From: Gammaproteobacteria bacterium
GTDB lineage: Bacteria > Pseudomonadota > Gammaproteobacteria > Steroidobacterales > Steroidobacteraceae
DNA: 49,307 nucleotides
Direction of reading: 5' to 3'
Assembly (NCBI GenBank): GCA_028293725.1
Contig: JAQGOE010000368.1
Span: 1-49,307 of the forward strand
Made by a program: the position numbers and the translations under genes. This document shows, piece after piece, positions 8,859 through 16,491 of this stretch (positions are counted from its first letter, which is position 1; each line of letters starts with the position of its first letter). The notes below the pieces were generated by a model. That model made no database searches, was not told where the DNA came from, and saw only the letters and a list, made by a program, of their open reading frames with translations.

Positions 8859-9843
8859 CTGCCGTTACGCGGCCGCTTTCCTGGCTGGTGCCCTTGCACT
8901 GATGCCTCTCACGGCGTCGGCGGCGAACTGCACCCGCAAAGGCGTGGAATTGCAGGTTCTCGGCTCCGGGGGCCCCGAGTTGGAGGATAAACGCGCCTCC
9001 ACGAGTTACCTCGTATGGCAAGACGGTCGGCCGCGTATTGTCGTCGACAGCGGCGGCGGGAGCGCACTGCAGTTTGGGCGCGCCGGCGCCCACGTGTCGC
9101 AACTCGATGCCATTTTCTTCACGCACCTCCACGTCGATCACACGGCGGACTTCGCTGCACTCATTAAGTCATCCTACTTCGAGGACCGTAACCGGCCGCT
9201 GCCGGTGTACGGTCCGATCGGTAACGACTACTTCCCCACGACGACCGAATTCGTCGCCGACCTGTTCGATCGCAAGCACGGCGCGTACCGGTATCTCGCC
9301 GACCTCGTTTCCGGTGGCGAAGGCGGCTACCAGCTCGTGGCTCACGATGTCACTTTGCAAGAACATGAGGTACGCGTCATCTATCGGTCGCCCCCGCTGG
9401 GGATTCCCTCGCTGGCCCCCGCTGGGGGTTCCCTCGCTGGCCGCTCGGTCGCCGCTCGGTCGCCCGACACTGTTGTGTCGGCCACCAAGGTTATCCATGG
9501 CGGGGTCCCGGCCCTCGCATTGCGTGTCGAGCTGGGTGGTAAGGTTATAGTCTTCTCCGGCGATACCAACGGCGACAACGGCAACCTCGAGCTCCTGGCG
9601 AAAGACGCCGACGTGTTTGTTGCCCACAATGCGATACCGGAGGGAGAAACCGGCGCGGCCAGGGCGCTTCACATGCCGCCGTCCGTGATCGGACGGATCG
9701 CTGCAACCGCGAAAGTGAAGTCGCTGGTGCTTTCCCACCGCATGTTGCGTTCACTCGGGCACGAGTCGCAGACCCGGGCGACGATCGCGACACTCTACCC
9801 GGGGCCTGTCGCCTTCGCCGACGATCTCGACTGCTTTCGCTAA
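8728..9843 (+). CDS. Exported metallo-beta-lactamase-fold hydrolase with uncertain start
   Basis: The mature region begins near AANCTRKGVELQVLGSGGPE and carries the metal motif THLHVDHTAD, a later metal-bridging aspartate in VIVFSGDTNGDN, and SHRM near the end. This is typical of the RNase Z/arylsulfatase-like branch of the fold. A hydrophobic stretch (AAAFLAGALALMPLTASAA) looks like the core of a signal peptide, so the protein is probably periplasmic. No start codon with a ribosome site lies in front of it: the frame is open back to ATG 8728, but this and the ATGs at 8782 and 8797 lie inside the monooxygenase gene, and the natural N-terminus may have been lost by deletion. Two tandem duplications (25 and 11 bases, positions 9391-9462) add exactly 12 codons in the middle. 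Function therefore may be impaired. Confidence 0.65.
   Translation: MRQLVLLAMRCISFDLTPMSRSRMRPGRLTRSRAISHNTTSGPDCRYAAAFLAGALALMPLTASAANCTRKGVELQVLGSGGPELEDKRASTSYLVWQDGRPRIVVDSGGGSALQFGRAGAHVSQLDAIFFTHLHVDHTADFAALIKSSYFEDRNRPLPVYGPIGNDYFPTTTEFVADLFDRKHGAYRYLADLVSGGEGGYQLVAHDVTLQEHEVRVIYRSPPLGIPSLAPAGGSLAGRSVAARSPDTVVSATKVIHGGVPALALRVELGGKVIVFSGDTNGDNGNLELLAKDADVFVAHNAIPEGETGAARALHMPPSVIGRIAATAKVKSLVLSHRMLRSLGHESQTRATIATLYPGPVAFADDLDCFR
9391..9462 (+). repeat. Two adjacent tandem duplications inside the MBL-fold gene
   Basis: Positions 9391-9415 and 9416-9440 are 25-base copies that differ at one base; 9441-9451 and 9452-9462 are identical 11-base copies. Each alone would shift the reading frame, but together they add 36 bases and keep it. 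Removing one copy of each leaves the peptide LGIPSLAARSPDTVV. Confidence 0.95.
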
Positions 9844-9944
9844 CAAGATGCCCGGCGCGCCTCAGCGCCCGACATTGCCCCGTTCAAGTCCCCGCGACCG
9901 CCTAGCTTACCCAGCGGGAACTATGTTTGCTTACAGTTCCGGGT

Positions 9945-11438
9945 ATGACGCCTCTCGTCCGACCAGGCCTGCTACTCGTGCCGGCGTTGCTGGGAACGAT
10001 GCTATTCGGGTGCACCCTCGGACCGAACTTCAAACGTCCGCCGGACCCCTCCTCGGCCTATGCTCCGCCTCCCCCGACGATGGGTGACCAGCACGCGCTT
10101 TACGGAGGTGAGGCGGCCGCCGACTGGTATTCCTTATTCAAGTCGGATGCTGTCAATCGCCTCGTGCAGGACGCCCTCGCCGCGAACCCGGATCTCGAGG
10201 CCGCACGCTATAACCTGCGCGCCGCCCAATACGAATTGCAGGCGGTCGCGGGCTCCGCGCTTCCACATATCGAGGTCGATGGCAAAGTCCAGCGAGGCCA
10301 CGTGAATGGCAGCCTGCTCTACGAACCCAGCGGGAAATTGCAGATCACGGCCAACCAGTTTTCGGTAGGCCCATCGCTCGCCTACGACCTCGATCCCTTC
10401 GGTCGCCTGCGACGGACGATCGAAGCGCAAGCCGCGCAGACCTCGAGCGTTGGTCGTCAGGCACTCAACGTTTACGTCACGCTGATAGACCAGGTTGTCG
10501 TCACCGCCTTCAGTTACGCCTCAGCCGTCGAGCAGCTGGATGTGACACGCAAGCTCGTCGATGATCTGCAGGCGCAATACGATCTCACTCACCTGTTGGA
10601 GGATTCCGGCAAGATCGTTCGCAGCGAGACGTTGCAGGCACAGACCCAGCTGGAGAGCACCCGGGCAAGTTTGCCGGCGCTCGAGAAACAGCGCGACATC
10701 TATCGAAACGCCCTGCTGCGGCTCACAGGGAAGGTCCCGCAAGATGATACGGTGCCGATGCTCTCCCTCAGGGACTTCGCACTCCCGGCACAGATTCCTG
10801 TCTCGCTGCCGTCGAATCTGGTGCGGCAGCGGCCCGACATTCTGGAGGCGGAAGACCTGTTGCATCAGGCGAGCGCCTCGGTGGGTGTCGCCGAAGCGGC
10901 GCGCTTGCCCTCGCTGAATCTTTCGGCGCAGTTCGCGCAACAGTCGATCATGACCAGCGATCTTTTCACGAAATCCGGGCAGATCTGGTCCGCCGGCCTC
11001 AATGTGACAGCGCCGATATTTGAAGGCGGTACGCTTCGCGCCCGGGAAAAGGAGGCTAGAGAGCGCTTCCTCGCAGCGCAGGCCCAATATCGAAGCGCGG
11101 TCATCAATGCGTTCGCCGAAGTAGCGAACGCGCTCCAAGCGATCCAACACGATGCCGACGACTATACCGCCCACACTACCGCTCTGAGCGCCGCGCGCGC
11201 GAATCGCGACCTGGCGCGAACCCAGTTCGAGCGTGGCAGAGTCAATGAGCTCGTGGTTCTGACTGCGGAACAGCAGTATCAGAGCGCGGCCCTGAGCCAG
11301 GTGCAGTCGGACGCACAGCGCTTCGCCGATACCGCGGAGCTGTTCCGAGCGTTAGGCGGTGGATGGTGGAATGGCGCGCCGGATCCCACCGCGCTGCCCG
11401 AAGGAAAATCCGACTCGCCGGAGACACGACATGAGTAG
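9945..11438 (+). CDS. NodT-family outer-membrane efflux lipoprotein (first pump set)
   Basis: This is the outer-membrane channel of a tripartite pump. The ATG at 9945 gives 497 residues. The protein starts with a lipoprotein signal (LLLVPALLGTMLFGC, then TLGPNFKRP after the lipidated Cys), followed by two OEP/TolC repeats: helical hairpins rich in Gln/Ala with the usual LPSNLVRQRPDILEAEDLLH motif between them. The lipobox LFGC is slightly off consensus. No strong ribosome site is seen at 9945; a TTG at 9927 is in frame. The stop codon at 11436-11438 overlaps the ATG at 11431, and an EmrA-like adaptor and EmrB-like pump follow, so the three form one operon for export of hydrophobic compounds. 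Confidence 0.9.
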   Translation: MTPLVRPGLLLVPALLGTMLFGCTLGPNFKRPPDPSSAYAPPPPTMGDQHALYGGEAAADWYSLFKSDAVNRLVQDALAANPDLEAARYNLRAAQYELQAVAGSALPHIEVDGKVQRGHVNGSLLYEPSGKLQITANQFSVGPSLAYDLDPFGRLRRTIEAQAAQTSSVGRQALNVYVTLIDQVVVTAFSYASAVEQLDVTRKLVDDLQAQYDLTHLLEDSGKIVRSETLQAQTQLESTRASLPALEKQRDIYRNALLRLTGKVPQDDTVPMLSLRDFALPAQIPVSLPSNLVRQRPDILEAEDLLHQASASVGVAEAARLPSLNLSAQFAQQSIMTSDLFTKSGQIWSAGLNVTAPIFEGGTLRAREKEARERFLAAQAQYRSAVINAFAEVANALQAIQHDADDYTAHTTALSAARANRDLARTQFERGRVNELVVLTAEQQYQSAALSQVQSDAQRFADTAELFRALGGGWWNGAPDPTALPEGKSDSPETRHE

Positions 11439-11594
11439 GATGACAGCGCCAGAGGCGAGCAGTCGGGGCAGGAAGGCTCCCGACAGGATTCCAAACAGGG
11501 CTCCTCCAAGGGCGATACCCCCAAACAGAACGACGGCAAATCTGGCGATCACAACAAGAAATCCTACAAATTTCTTTTTATCTTCGGCGCGGTC

Positions 11595-12770
11595 GTGCTC
11601 GTCATCGGCATCGCCGTTCTCATCTACCACCTCACGGTGGGCCGCTACCACGTCAAAACCAAGGACGCCTACGTCAACGGCAACCTGATCCGCCTCGCTC
11701 CGCAAGTTAGCGGCACCGTCACCGAGATTACGACGGATCAGACACAACCCGTCACTCGTGGGCAACTCCTGGTGCGACTGGATCCACACGACACCGACGT
11801 TTCGCTCGCGCAAGCCAAGGCGAATCTGGCGCAGACAGTTCGCGATGTCGCCCAGCTGTTCGCACAAGAGAAGCGCGACGAAGCGGCCGTGAGCGCCCAG
11901 GAGGCGCAGCTCACTCTTGCCAACCAGAACCTCAACCGCGATCAGGGTTTGATCAAAGCGCACGGTGTGTCGCAGGAGGATCTCGAGCGTGACCAGGAAA
12001 ACTCGCACAACGCCGAAGCCGGCGTGAGGCAGGCACGTGCCAACCTCTTGGCGACACAAGCGGCCATTCAGGGAACAGAGCCGGAGACTCACCCACGCGT
12101 GATGCAGGCGGAAGCCAACCTCCGCTCAGCGTGGCTGGCTAGCAATCGGACGCGGATCCTCGCGCCGGTGTCGGGATACGTAGTCCGTCGCTCCGTGCAA
12201 CTCGGCCAACAGGTCAATCCCGCCACGGAAATGCTCGCCATCGTGCCACTGGGCAGTGTCTGGATCGACGCGAACTTCAAGGAAACCGAGTTGGAGAAAG
12301 TGCGTATCGGGCAATCGGTGGAAGTCCGCACTGACGTATACGGCTCAAACTTCACATACCACGGCCGGGTCCTTGGTCTGACGGCCGGCACGGGCGCAGC
12401 GCTGGCGGTACTACCCGCGGAAAACGCTACCGGCAACTGGATCAAGATCGTTCAACGTCTGCCCGTGCGCATCGGCCTCGACCCCAATGAGCTTCACAAC
12501 CATCCGTTATTTCTGGGTCTTTCGACGTCGATAAACGTCGACGTCCACGACCTGAACGGCGCCTCTATCTCACAACAGCCTGTATGGGCCGCGGGGATGC
12601 AGACTGACGTTTACACCACCCAGGATGATGGCGTTGATACGGAGATGCGGAGGATACTGGAAGATAACCTTGGGCGAGCGCCAAAGGTGGCCTCTGCGCC
12701 AGCACCTGCCCCTGCGTCCGCGCCCGCGGCAACGCCCCCCGCCCCTCCAACCGCCAAGGCCACCCCGTGA
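11595..12770 (+). CDS. EmrA/HlyD-family membrane fusion protein (5' end frameshifted relative to its ATG)
   Basis: The periplasmic adaptor links the EmrB-like pump to the NodT channel. The undisturbed part contains YHVKTKDAYVNGNLIRLAPQ (first biotinyl-lipoyl half), a long coiled-coil hairpin (about 11790-12110), GYVVRRSVQLGQQV (second half), a beta-barrel with GSVWIDANFKETEL, and an Ala/Pro-rich tail. The coordinates start at a GTG (11595) in the middle of the membrane helix. The same frame is open from 11439 and encodes DDSARGEQSGQEG, a polar tail, and KFLFIFGAVVLVIGI, the expected cytoplasmic tail and helix, but has no start codon. The ATG with a good ribosome site (GGAG, seven bases before 11431) is one base out of frame. 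So the gene has a one-base loss near codon 3, a sequence error, or an unusual start. The stop overlaps the next GTG by four bases. Confidence 0.82.
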   Translation: MLVIGIAVLIYHLTVGRYHVKTKDAYVNGNLIRLAPQVSGTVTEITTDQTQPVTRGQLLVRLDPHDTDVSLAQAKANLAQTVRDVAQLFAQEKRDEAAVSAQEAQLTLANQNLNRDQGLIKAHGVSQEDLERDQENSHNAEAGVRQARANLLATQAAIQGTEPETHPRVMQAEANLRSAWLASNRTRILAPVSGYVVRRSVQLGQQVNPATEMLAIVPLGSVWIDANFKETELEKVRIGQSVEVRTDVYGSNFTYHGRVLGLTAGTGAALAVLPAENATGNWIKIVQRLPVRIGLDPNELHNHPLFLGLSTSINVDVHDLNGASISQQPVWAAGMQTDVYTTQDDGVDTEMRRILEDNLGRAPKVASAPAPAPASAPAATPPAPPTAKATP

Positions 12771-14332
12771 GTGCGACCGCCGCGGACGCCACGGGCGGCG
12801 GCGGCCAAGGCATCCACCCCTGGGTCATCGCTCCCGTGGTGGCAGTCGCCGCCTTCATGGAGATCCTCGACATCTCCGTTGCCAACGTCGCTCTCCCCCA
12901 CATCGCCGGCGACCTGTCAGCGAGTCAGGACGAGTCCACGTGGACTCTGACCAGTTACCTCGTCACCAACGCGATGGTGATGCCCATCTCGGGCTGGCTC
13001 GCCGCCCGTTTCGGCCGCAAGCGATTCTTTCTGACCTGCATCGCCGGCTTCACCATCACTTCCTTACTCTGCGGGCTCGCTCCAAGCCTCGCCGTACTCG
13101 TCGTCCTGCGTGCCTTTCAGGGCGCGGCAGGCGGCGGCCTCCAGCCCACCGGACAAGCCATACTCAACGACGCCTTTCCTCCAGAAAAACGCAGCATGGC
13201 GACCGCCGTCTACGGCATCGCCGCCGTGGTCGCGCCCGCCATCGGGCCATCCATCGGCGGTTGGATTACCGACAACTACGAATGGCGTTGGGTATTTCTC
13301 ATCAACGTGCCGGTGGGCGCCGCGCTCATTTTCCTGATCGGTTTCCTGGTTCACACACCCAACGAAGGCGCCGACGCCAAGGCGGCGAAGACCAAAGTGG
13401 ACGGCATGGGCTTCATGTTCGTAGCGCTCAGCCTGGGTTGCCTGCAGATCGTGCTCGACAGAGGGCAGGAGGATGACTGGTTTGGCGACCCGATGATCAC
13501 GACCCTGAGCATCACCTCGGCGATCTCCTTCGTGCTGCTCGTCTGGTGGGAGCTGCGGCAGAAAAATCCGATGGTGGACCTGCGCCTTCTGGGGAGACCT
13601 GACTTCGCGGTGTCTTTCGTGCTGATGTTGATGTTCGGTTTCATGATCCTGGGGAGCACCTACCTGGTGCCGGCATACGCCCAGGCACTCATGGGCTATC
13701 GCGCCACCGAGGCCGGCGAGATCATCGCCCCCGGCGGCCTGCTGCTCATTCTGCTGTTTCCGATCATCGGCAGACTCATCGACACGGTCGATCTTCGAGT
13801 GATTGTCGGGCTCGGAGTGCTGGCCTGCTCAGGCGCACTATGGTGGATGACGAATTTCTATCTGCAGATATCGTTCAACACACTGGTGCTGGGGCGGGTC
13901 ATGCAGGCAGTGGGATTAGCCCTGCTGTTCCTCCCCATCAACGCGCTGGCATTTCGTGATGTACCCAAGGACCGCAGCAACTACGCCTCGGCATTGATCA
14001 ATCTGGCACGCAACTTCGGCGGCAGCATCGGAATATCGCTCGCCTCGACCCTCGTCACGCGCCGCGAGCAATTCCACCAGAATCACCTGGTCGAGCATCT
14101 TCAGCCGTTGAATCCCGCCTACTCTGAATACGCCAGCCAGGCGGGTCAACTAACGCAGATAACACCCGGCGGCATGGCTTCGCTGGCGCAAAGCTACCAC
14201 GTAGCTACAACCCAGGCGATGCTACTGAGTTACCTCGACGCCTTCAAAGCGTTCGCGGTGATTTTCCTGTTCGTGCTGCCGCTGTTGTTCTTCCTAAAGC
14301 CGGGATCGGCCCGGCTCGAGCCCAGGTCCTAA
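12767..14332 (+). CDS. emrB: EmrB/QacA-type DHA2-family MFS drug exporter (14 TM)
   Basis: The protein is a proton-driven multidrug pump in the inner membrane. At 521 residues it has the length and pattern of 14-helix DHA2 transporters: helix 1 with MEILDISVANVALPHIAGDL (motif D1), GWLAARFGRKRFF (motif A), LRAFQGAAGGGLQPTGQAIL (motif B) and GIAAVVAPAIGPSIGGWI (motif C). It starts with GTG at 12767, which overlaps the TGA of the adaptor (GTGA), so translation is coupled. With the two upstream genes it forms a NodT-EmrA-EmrB set that can cross both membranes. No local regulator is present, so induction cannot be judged. Confidence 0.93.
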   Translation: MSATAADATGGGGQGIHPWVIAPVVAVAAFMEILDISVANVALPHIAGDLSASQDESTWTLTSYLVTNAMVMPISGWLAARFGRKRFFLTCIAGFTITSLLCGLAPSLAVLVVLRAFQGAAGGGLQPTGQAILNDAFPPEKRSMATAVYGIAAVVAPAIGPSIGGWITDNYEWRWVFLINVPVGAALIFLIGFLVHTPNEGADAKAAKTKVDGMGFMFVALSLGCLQIVLDRGQEDDWFGDPMITTLSITSAISFVLLVWWELRQKNPMVDLRLLGRPDFAVSFVLMLMFGFMILGSTYLVPAYAQALMGYRATEAGEIIAPGGLLLILLFPIIGRLIDTVDLRVIVGLGVLACSGALWWMTNFYLQISFNTLVLGRVMQAVGLALLFLPINALAFRDVPKDRSNYASALINLARNFGGSIGISLASTLVTRREQFHQNHLVEHLQPLNPAYSEYASQAGQLTQITPGGMASLAQSYHVATTQAMLLSYLDAFKAFAVIFLFVLPLLFFLKPGSARLEPRS

Positions 14333-14372
14333 CGGCCGCCGAGGTTCGTCGGGGCCGTGAGACCGAGTTAGC

Positions 14373-15101
14373 TTACTTGTCGCGGTTTTCGGCGGCGGTG
14401 GCGAGCTTGGTCGCCTTGTCAGTGCCAGCCTTGTCAGTGCCAGCCTTGTCCGCGGCAACCTTGGCGCCATGCGCGGCCTTTTCCCCCTGCGCAGGCTTTT
14501 CCGCCTGCGCGAGTTTCTCCCCAAGCGCCGCCCTGTCCTCATGAACCGGGATATGGTCCGGTTCGTCTTCCGGCTCACTCGCCGCCGCACCGATCTTCAC
14601 CTTGCCGTCGGGAAGTGGCACAGCTATAGGCGCGACCACCACTTTCGCGATGCCCTGACGCGGCGTGATGCCAATCTTCGCCGCGGTGGCCGGCGACAGA
14701 TCCACCAACCGACCGTCCACGTAAGGCCCGCGATCCTCGATGGTGACAATCGCGGTTTTGCCCGTTTCCACGTTGGTGACCTTCGCCGTCGTACCCAAAG
14801 GCAGCGTGCGGCTGGCCGCGTTGTCGCCCTCGGGATCCATGGGCATGCCATCAGCCATCGGCCTCCCTGAAAACTGTTTCGCGTAGAAGGAAGCCTTGCC
14901 AACCCGCTTGCGGGCGGAGGTGTCGGGTAGCGGAGCCGGTGTTGTCGATTTGGGCTGTTGTGGTGCACCGCTCTGCACTACAGGTGGTACACCTTCGCTA
15001 TCCTTCCGAACGCTGCTGTCCGCTGCCCAGCCCAAGGGCATCACGCTGCACCATAACATTAATAAAGAAGTGCAACACATTGTTTTTAAGTACGTTTTCA
15101 A
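14373..15101 (-). CDS. RlpA-family double-psi beta-barrel protein, exported
   Basis: RlpA proteins act on peptidoglycan at the septum in some bacteria. An N-terminal signal (CCTSLLMLWCSVMPLGWAAD) precedes the domain GKASFYAKQFSGRPMADGMP ... TLPLGTTAKVTNVETGK ... IEDRGPYVDGRLVDLSPATA. The site that holds the catalytic Glu in active RlpA (TA-N/S-G-E) reads MADGM here, while the Asp of DRGPY is kept, so lytic transglycosylase activity is doubtful. There is no SPOR domain; instead the C-terminal 70 residues are Lys/Ala/Glu-rich with KAGTD repeats. The frame opens with TTG at 15101; ATG 15080 (signal MCCTSLL) is an equally good start, and neither has a clear ribosome site. The gene sits between the two efflux operons on the other strand. 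Confidence 0.8.
   Translation of the reverse strand: MKTYLKTMCCTSLLMLWCSVMPLGWAADSSVRKDSEGVPPVVQSGAPQQPKSTTPAPLPDTSARKRVGKASFYAKQFSGRPMADGMPMDPEGDNAASRTLPLGTTAKVTNVETGKTAIVTIEDRGPYVDGRLVDLSPATAAKIGITPRQGIAKVVVAPIAVPLPDGKVKIGAAASEPEDEPDHIPVHEDRAALGEKLAQAEKPAQGEKAAHGAKVAADKAGTDKAGTDKATKLATAAENRDK
14413..14450 (-). repeat. 15-base tandem repeat encoding KAGTD in the RlpA tail
   Basis: Two identical 15-base copies (14413-14427 and 14428-14442) and a partial third encode KAGTD-KAGTD-KA. The surrounding tail has related, diverged EK/PAQG units. Confidence 0.9.
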
Positions 15102-15294
15102 TAGACGTCCCGCATAAGAACCTTGTGTCCGCTGTAATACAAACCCCCCAGCCGGCGGTTAGGTTCCGCCTCGTGCTCCGAGGGGTGGTGGGCGCGCCTG
15201 AAGAATCGTCAACACAGCGCAATAACAGGTGCCCGCCCAAGGTCCAGGCACTTAACATGCGTGCCCTCGCGGGCTAGGCGTAATAGAGCAACAA

Positions 15295-16491
15295 ATGGCG
15301 ACTGACACTCTCCCTGCCGAGCAACGGCCCGAGGTTCCCTGGTACCGCCGGCGATGGGTCATCGTCGTCGCGATCCTGATCATCGGGCTTTTCCTACTTC
15401 ACTATTTCACCAGGAAGCCGCCGGAGCCGGCGGGGGGCCGCAATCAGCCGGGCAACGCCACCATCACGGTCGGGCAATCCCGAACCGGCGACATCGGCAT
15501 CTATGTAAATGCGCTCGGCACGGTGACACCGACCTACACCGTCACGGTCTACAGCCAAGTCACCGGGCGGGTCATGGACGTGCACTACAAGGAGGGCCAG
15601 ATGGTGCGCAAGGGCGAGCCCCTCATCGACATCGACCCACGTCCCTCCGAGGCAACACTGCGACAGGCTGAAGGCAGCCTGCAGCACGACCAGGGGCTAC
15701 TGGCGCAGGCGAAAATGGATCTGCAACGTTACAAGGAGGCGTACGCCAAAAACGCTATTGCCAGGCAACAACTCGACGACCAGGAACAGATCGTCGTGCA
15801 GTACGCGGGCACGGTAAAAGCGGATGAAGGCACCGTTGCGTACGACCGGGTGCAACTCGAGTACTGTCACATCGTCTCACCGATCGCGGGCCGGGTGGGC
15901 CTGCGGCTCGTGGATCCAGGCAACACGGTGTTCGCCGGAAGCAGCTCGACACTCATCGTGATCACTCAACTACAACCCATCACCGTGGTGTTCAACGTAT
16001 CGGAAGACGACCTGCCACGCGTGCAGGAGCAGTTAAACGGGAACAATAAGTTGTCGGTGGACATCTTCGACCGCGCCAACGAGCACCACCTCGAGGCCGG
16101 CACACTCACGTCGCTCGACAACCAGGTAGACACGACTACCGGCACCGTGCGCTTCAGAGCGGAGTTTGCCAACAAGGACTTCGCGCTGTTTCCCAACCAG
16201 TTCGTCAACGCGCGCCTTCTCGTCCAGATGCTGAAAGGCGTGACCCTGGTCCCTACGCCAGCGATCCAGCACAACGGCACGACTGACTTCGTCTACGTTG
16301 CGAGATCCGACAACACGGTGGCGGTACAGAACGTAACCTCGATGACCACCAACGAGCAGGACACGGCCGTGAAGGGCCTGGACCCGAACGTCGAAATCGC
16401 GACCGGCGGCTTTGACCGGTTGGAGAACGGCGTGAAAGTCACCGTGCGGACGCCAGGCCAGGGTAAAGGGCAAGGCAAGCAACAACAATGA
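15295..16491 (+). CDS. mdtA: MdtA-type RND efflux periplasmic adaptor
   Basis: The adaptor joins the two RND pumps downstream to an outer-membrane channel. The 398-residue protein has an N-terminal membrane anchor (RRRWVIVVAILIIGLFLLHY, about 19-38), then VTVYSQVTGRVMDVHYKEGQ (lipoyl half), a short helical hairpin ending in NAIARQQLDDQ, SPIAGRVGLRLVDPGNTV (second half), the barrel, and VFNVSEDDLPRVQEQ. This is the MdtA/MuxA type rather than the AcrA lipoprotein type. Its TGA overlaps the ATG of the next gene (ATGA at 16488). Gene order adaptor, two pumps, channel matches mdtABC and especially muxABC-opmB. The 190 bases before it hold the presumed promoter; I could not pick boxes with confidence. 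Confidence 0.93.
   Translation: MATDTLPAEQRPEVPWYRRRWVIVVAILIIGLFLLHYFTRKPPEPAGGRNQPGNATITVGQSRTGDIGIYVNALGTVTPTYTVTVYSQVTGRVMDVHYKEGQMVRKGEPLIDIDPRPSEATLRQAEGSLQHDQGLLAQAKMDLQRYKEAYAKNAIARQQLDDQEQIVVQYAGTVKADEGTVAYDRVQLEYCHIVSPIAGRVGLRLVDPGNTVFAGSSSTLIVITQLQPITVVFNVSEDDLPRVQEQLNGNNKLSVDIFDRANEHHLEAGTLTSLDNQVDTTTGTVRFRAEFANKDFALFPNQFVNARLLVQMLKGVTLVPTPAIQHNGTTDFVYVARSDNTVAVQNVTSMTTNEQDTAVKGLDPNVEIATGGFDRLENGVKVTVRTPGQGKGQGKQQQ

Noticed and set aside
9852..9868. GGCGC...GCGCC hairpin after the MBL-fold gene as a terminator
   Set aside because: Five-base arms without a T-run are too weak to support in this GC-rich sequence.
14413..14450. Short direct repeats as a CRISPR array
   Set aside because: The 15-base units are contiguous and in frame, encoding KAGTD; there are no spacers.
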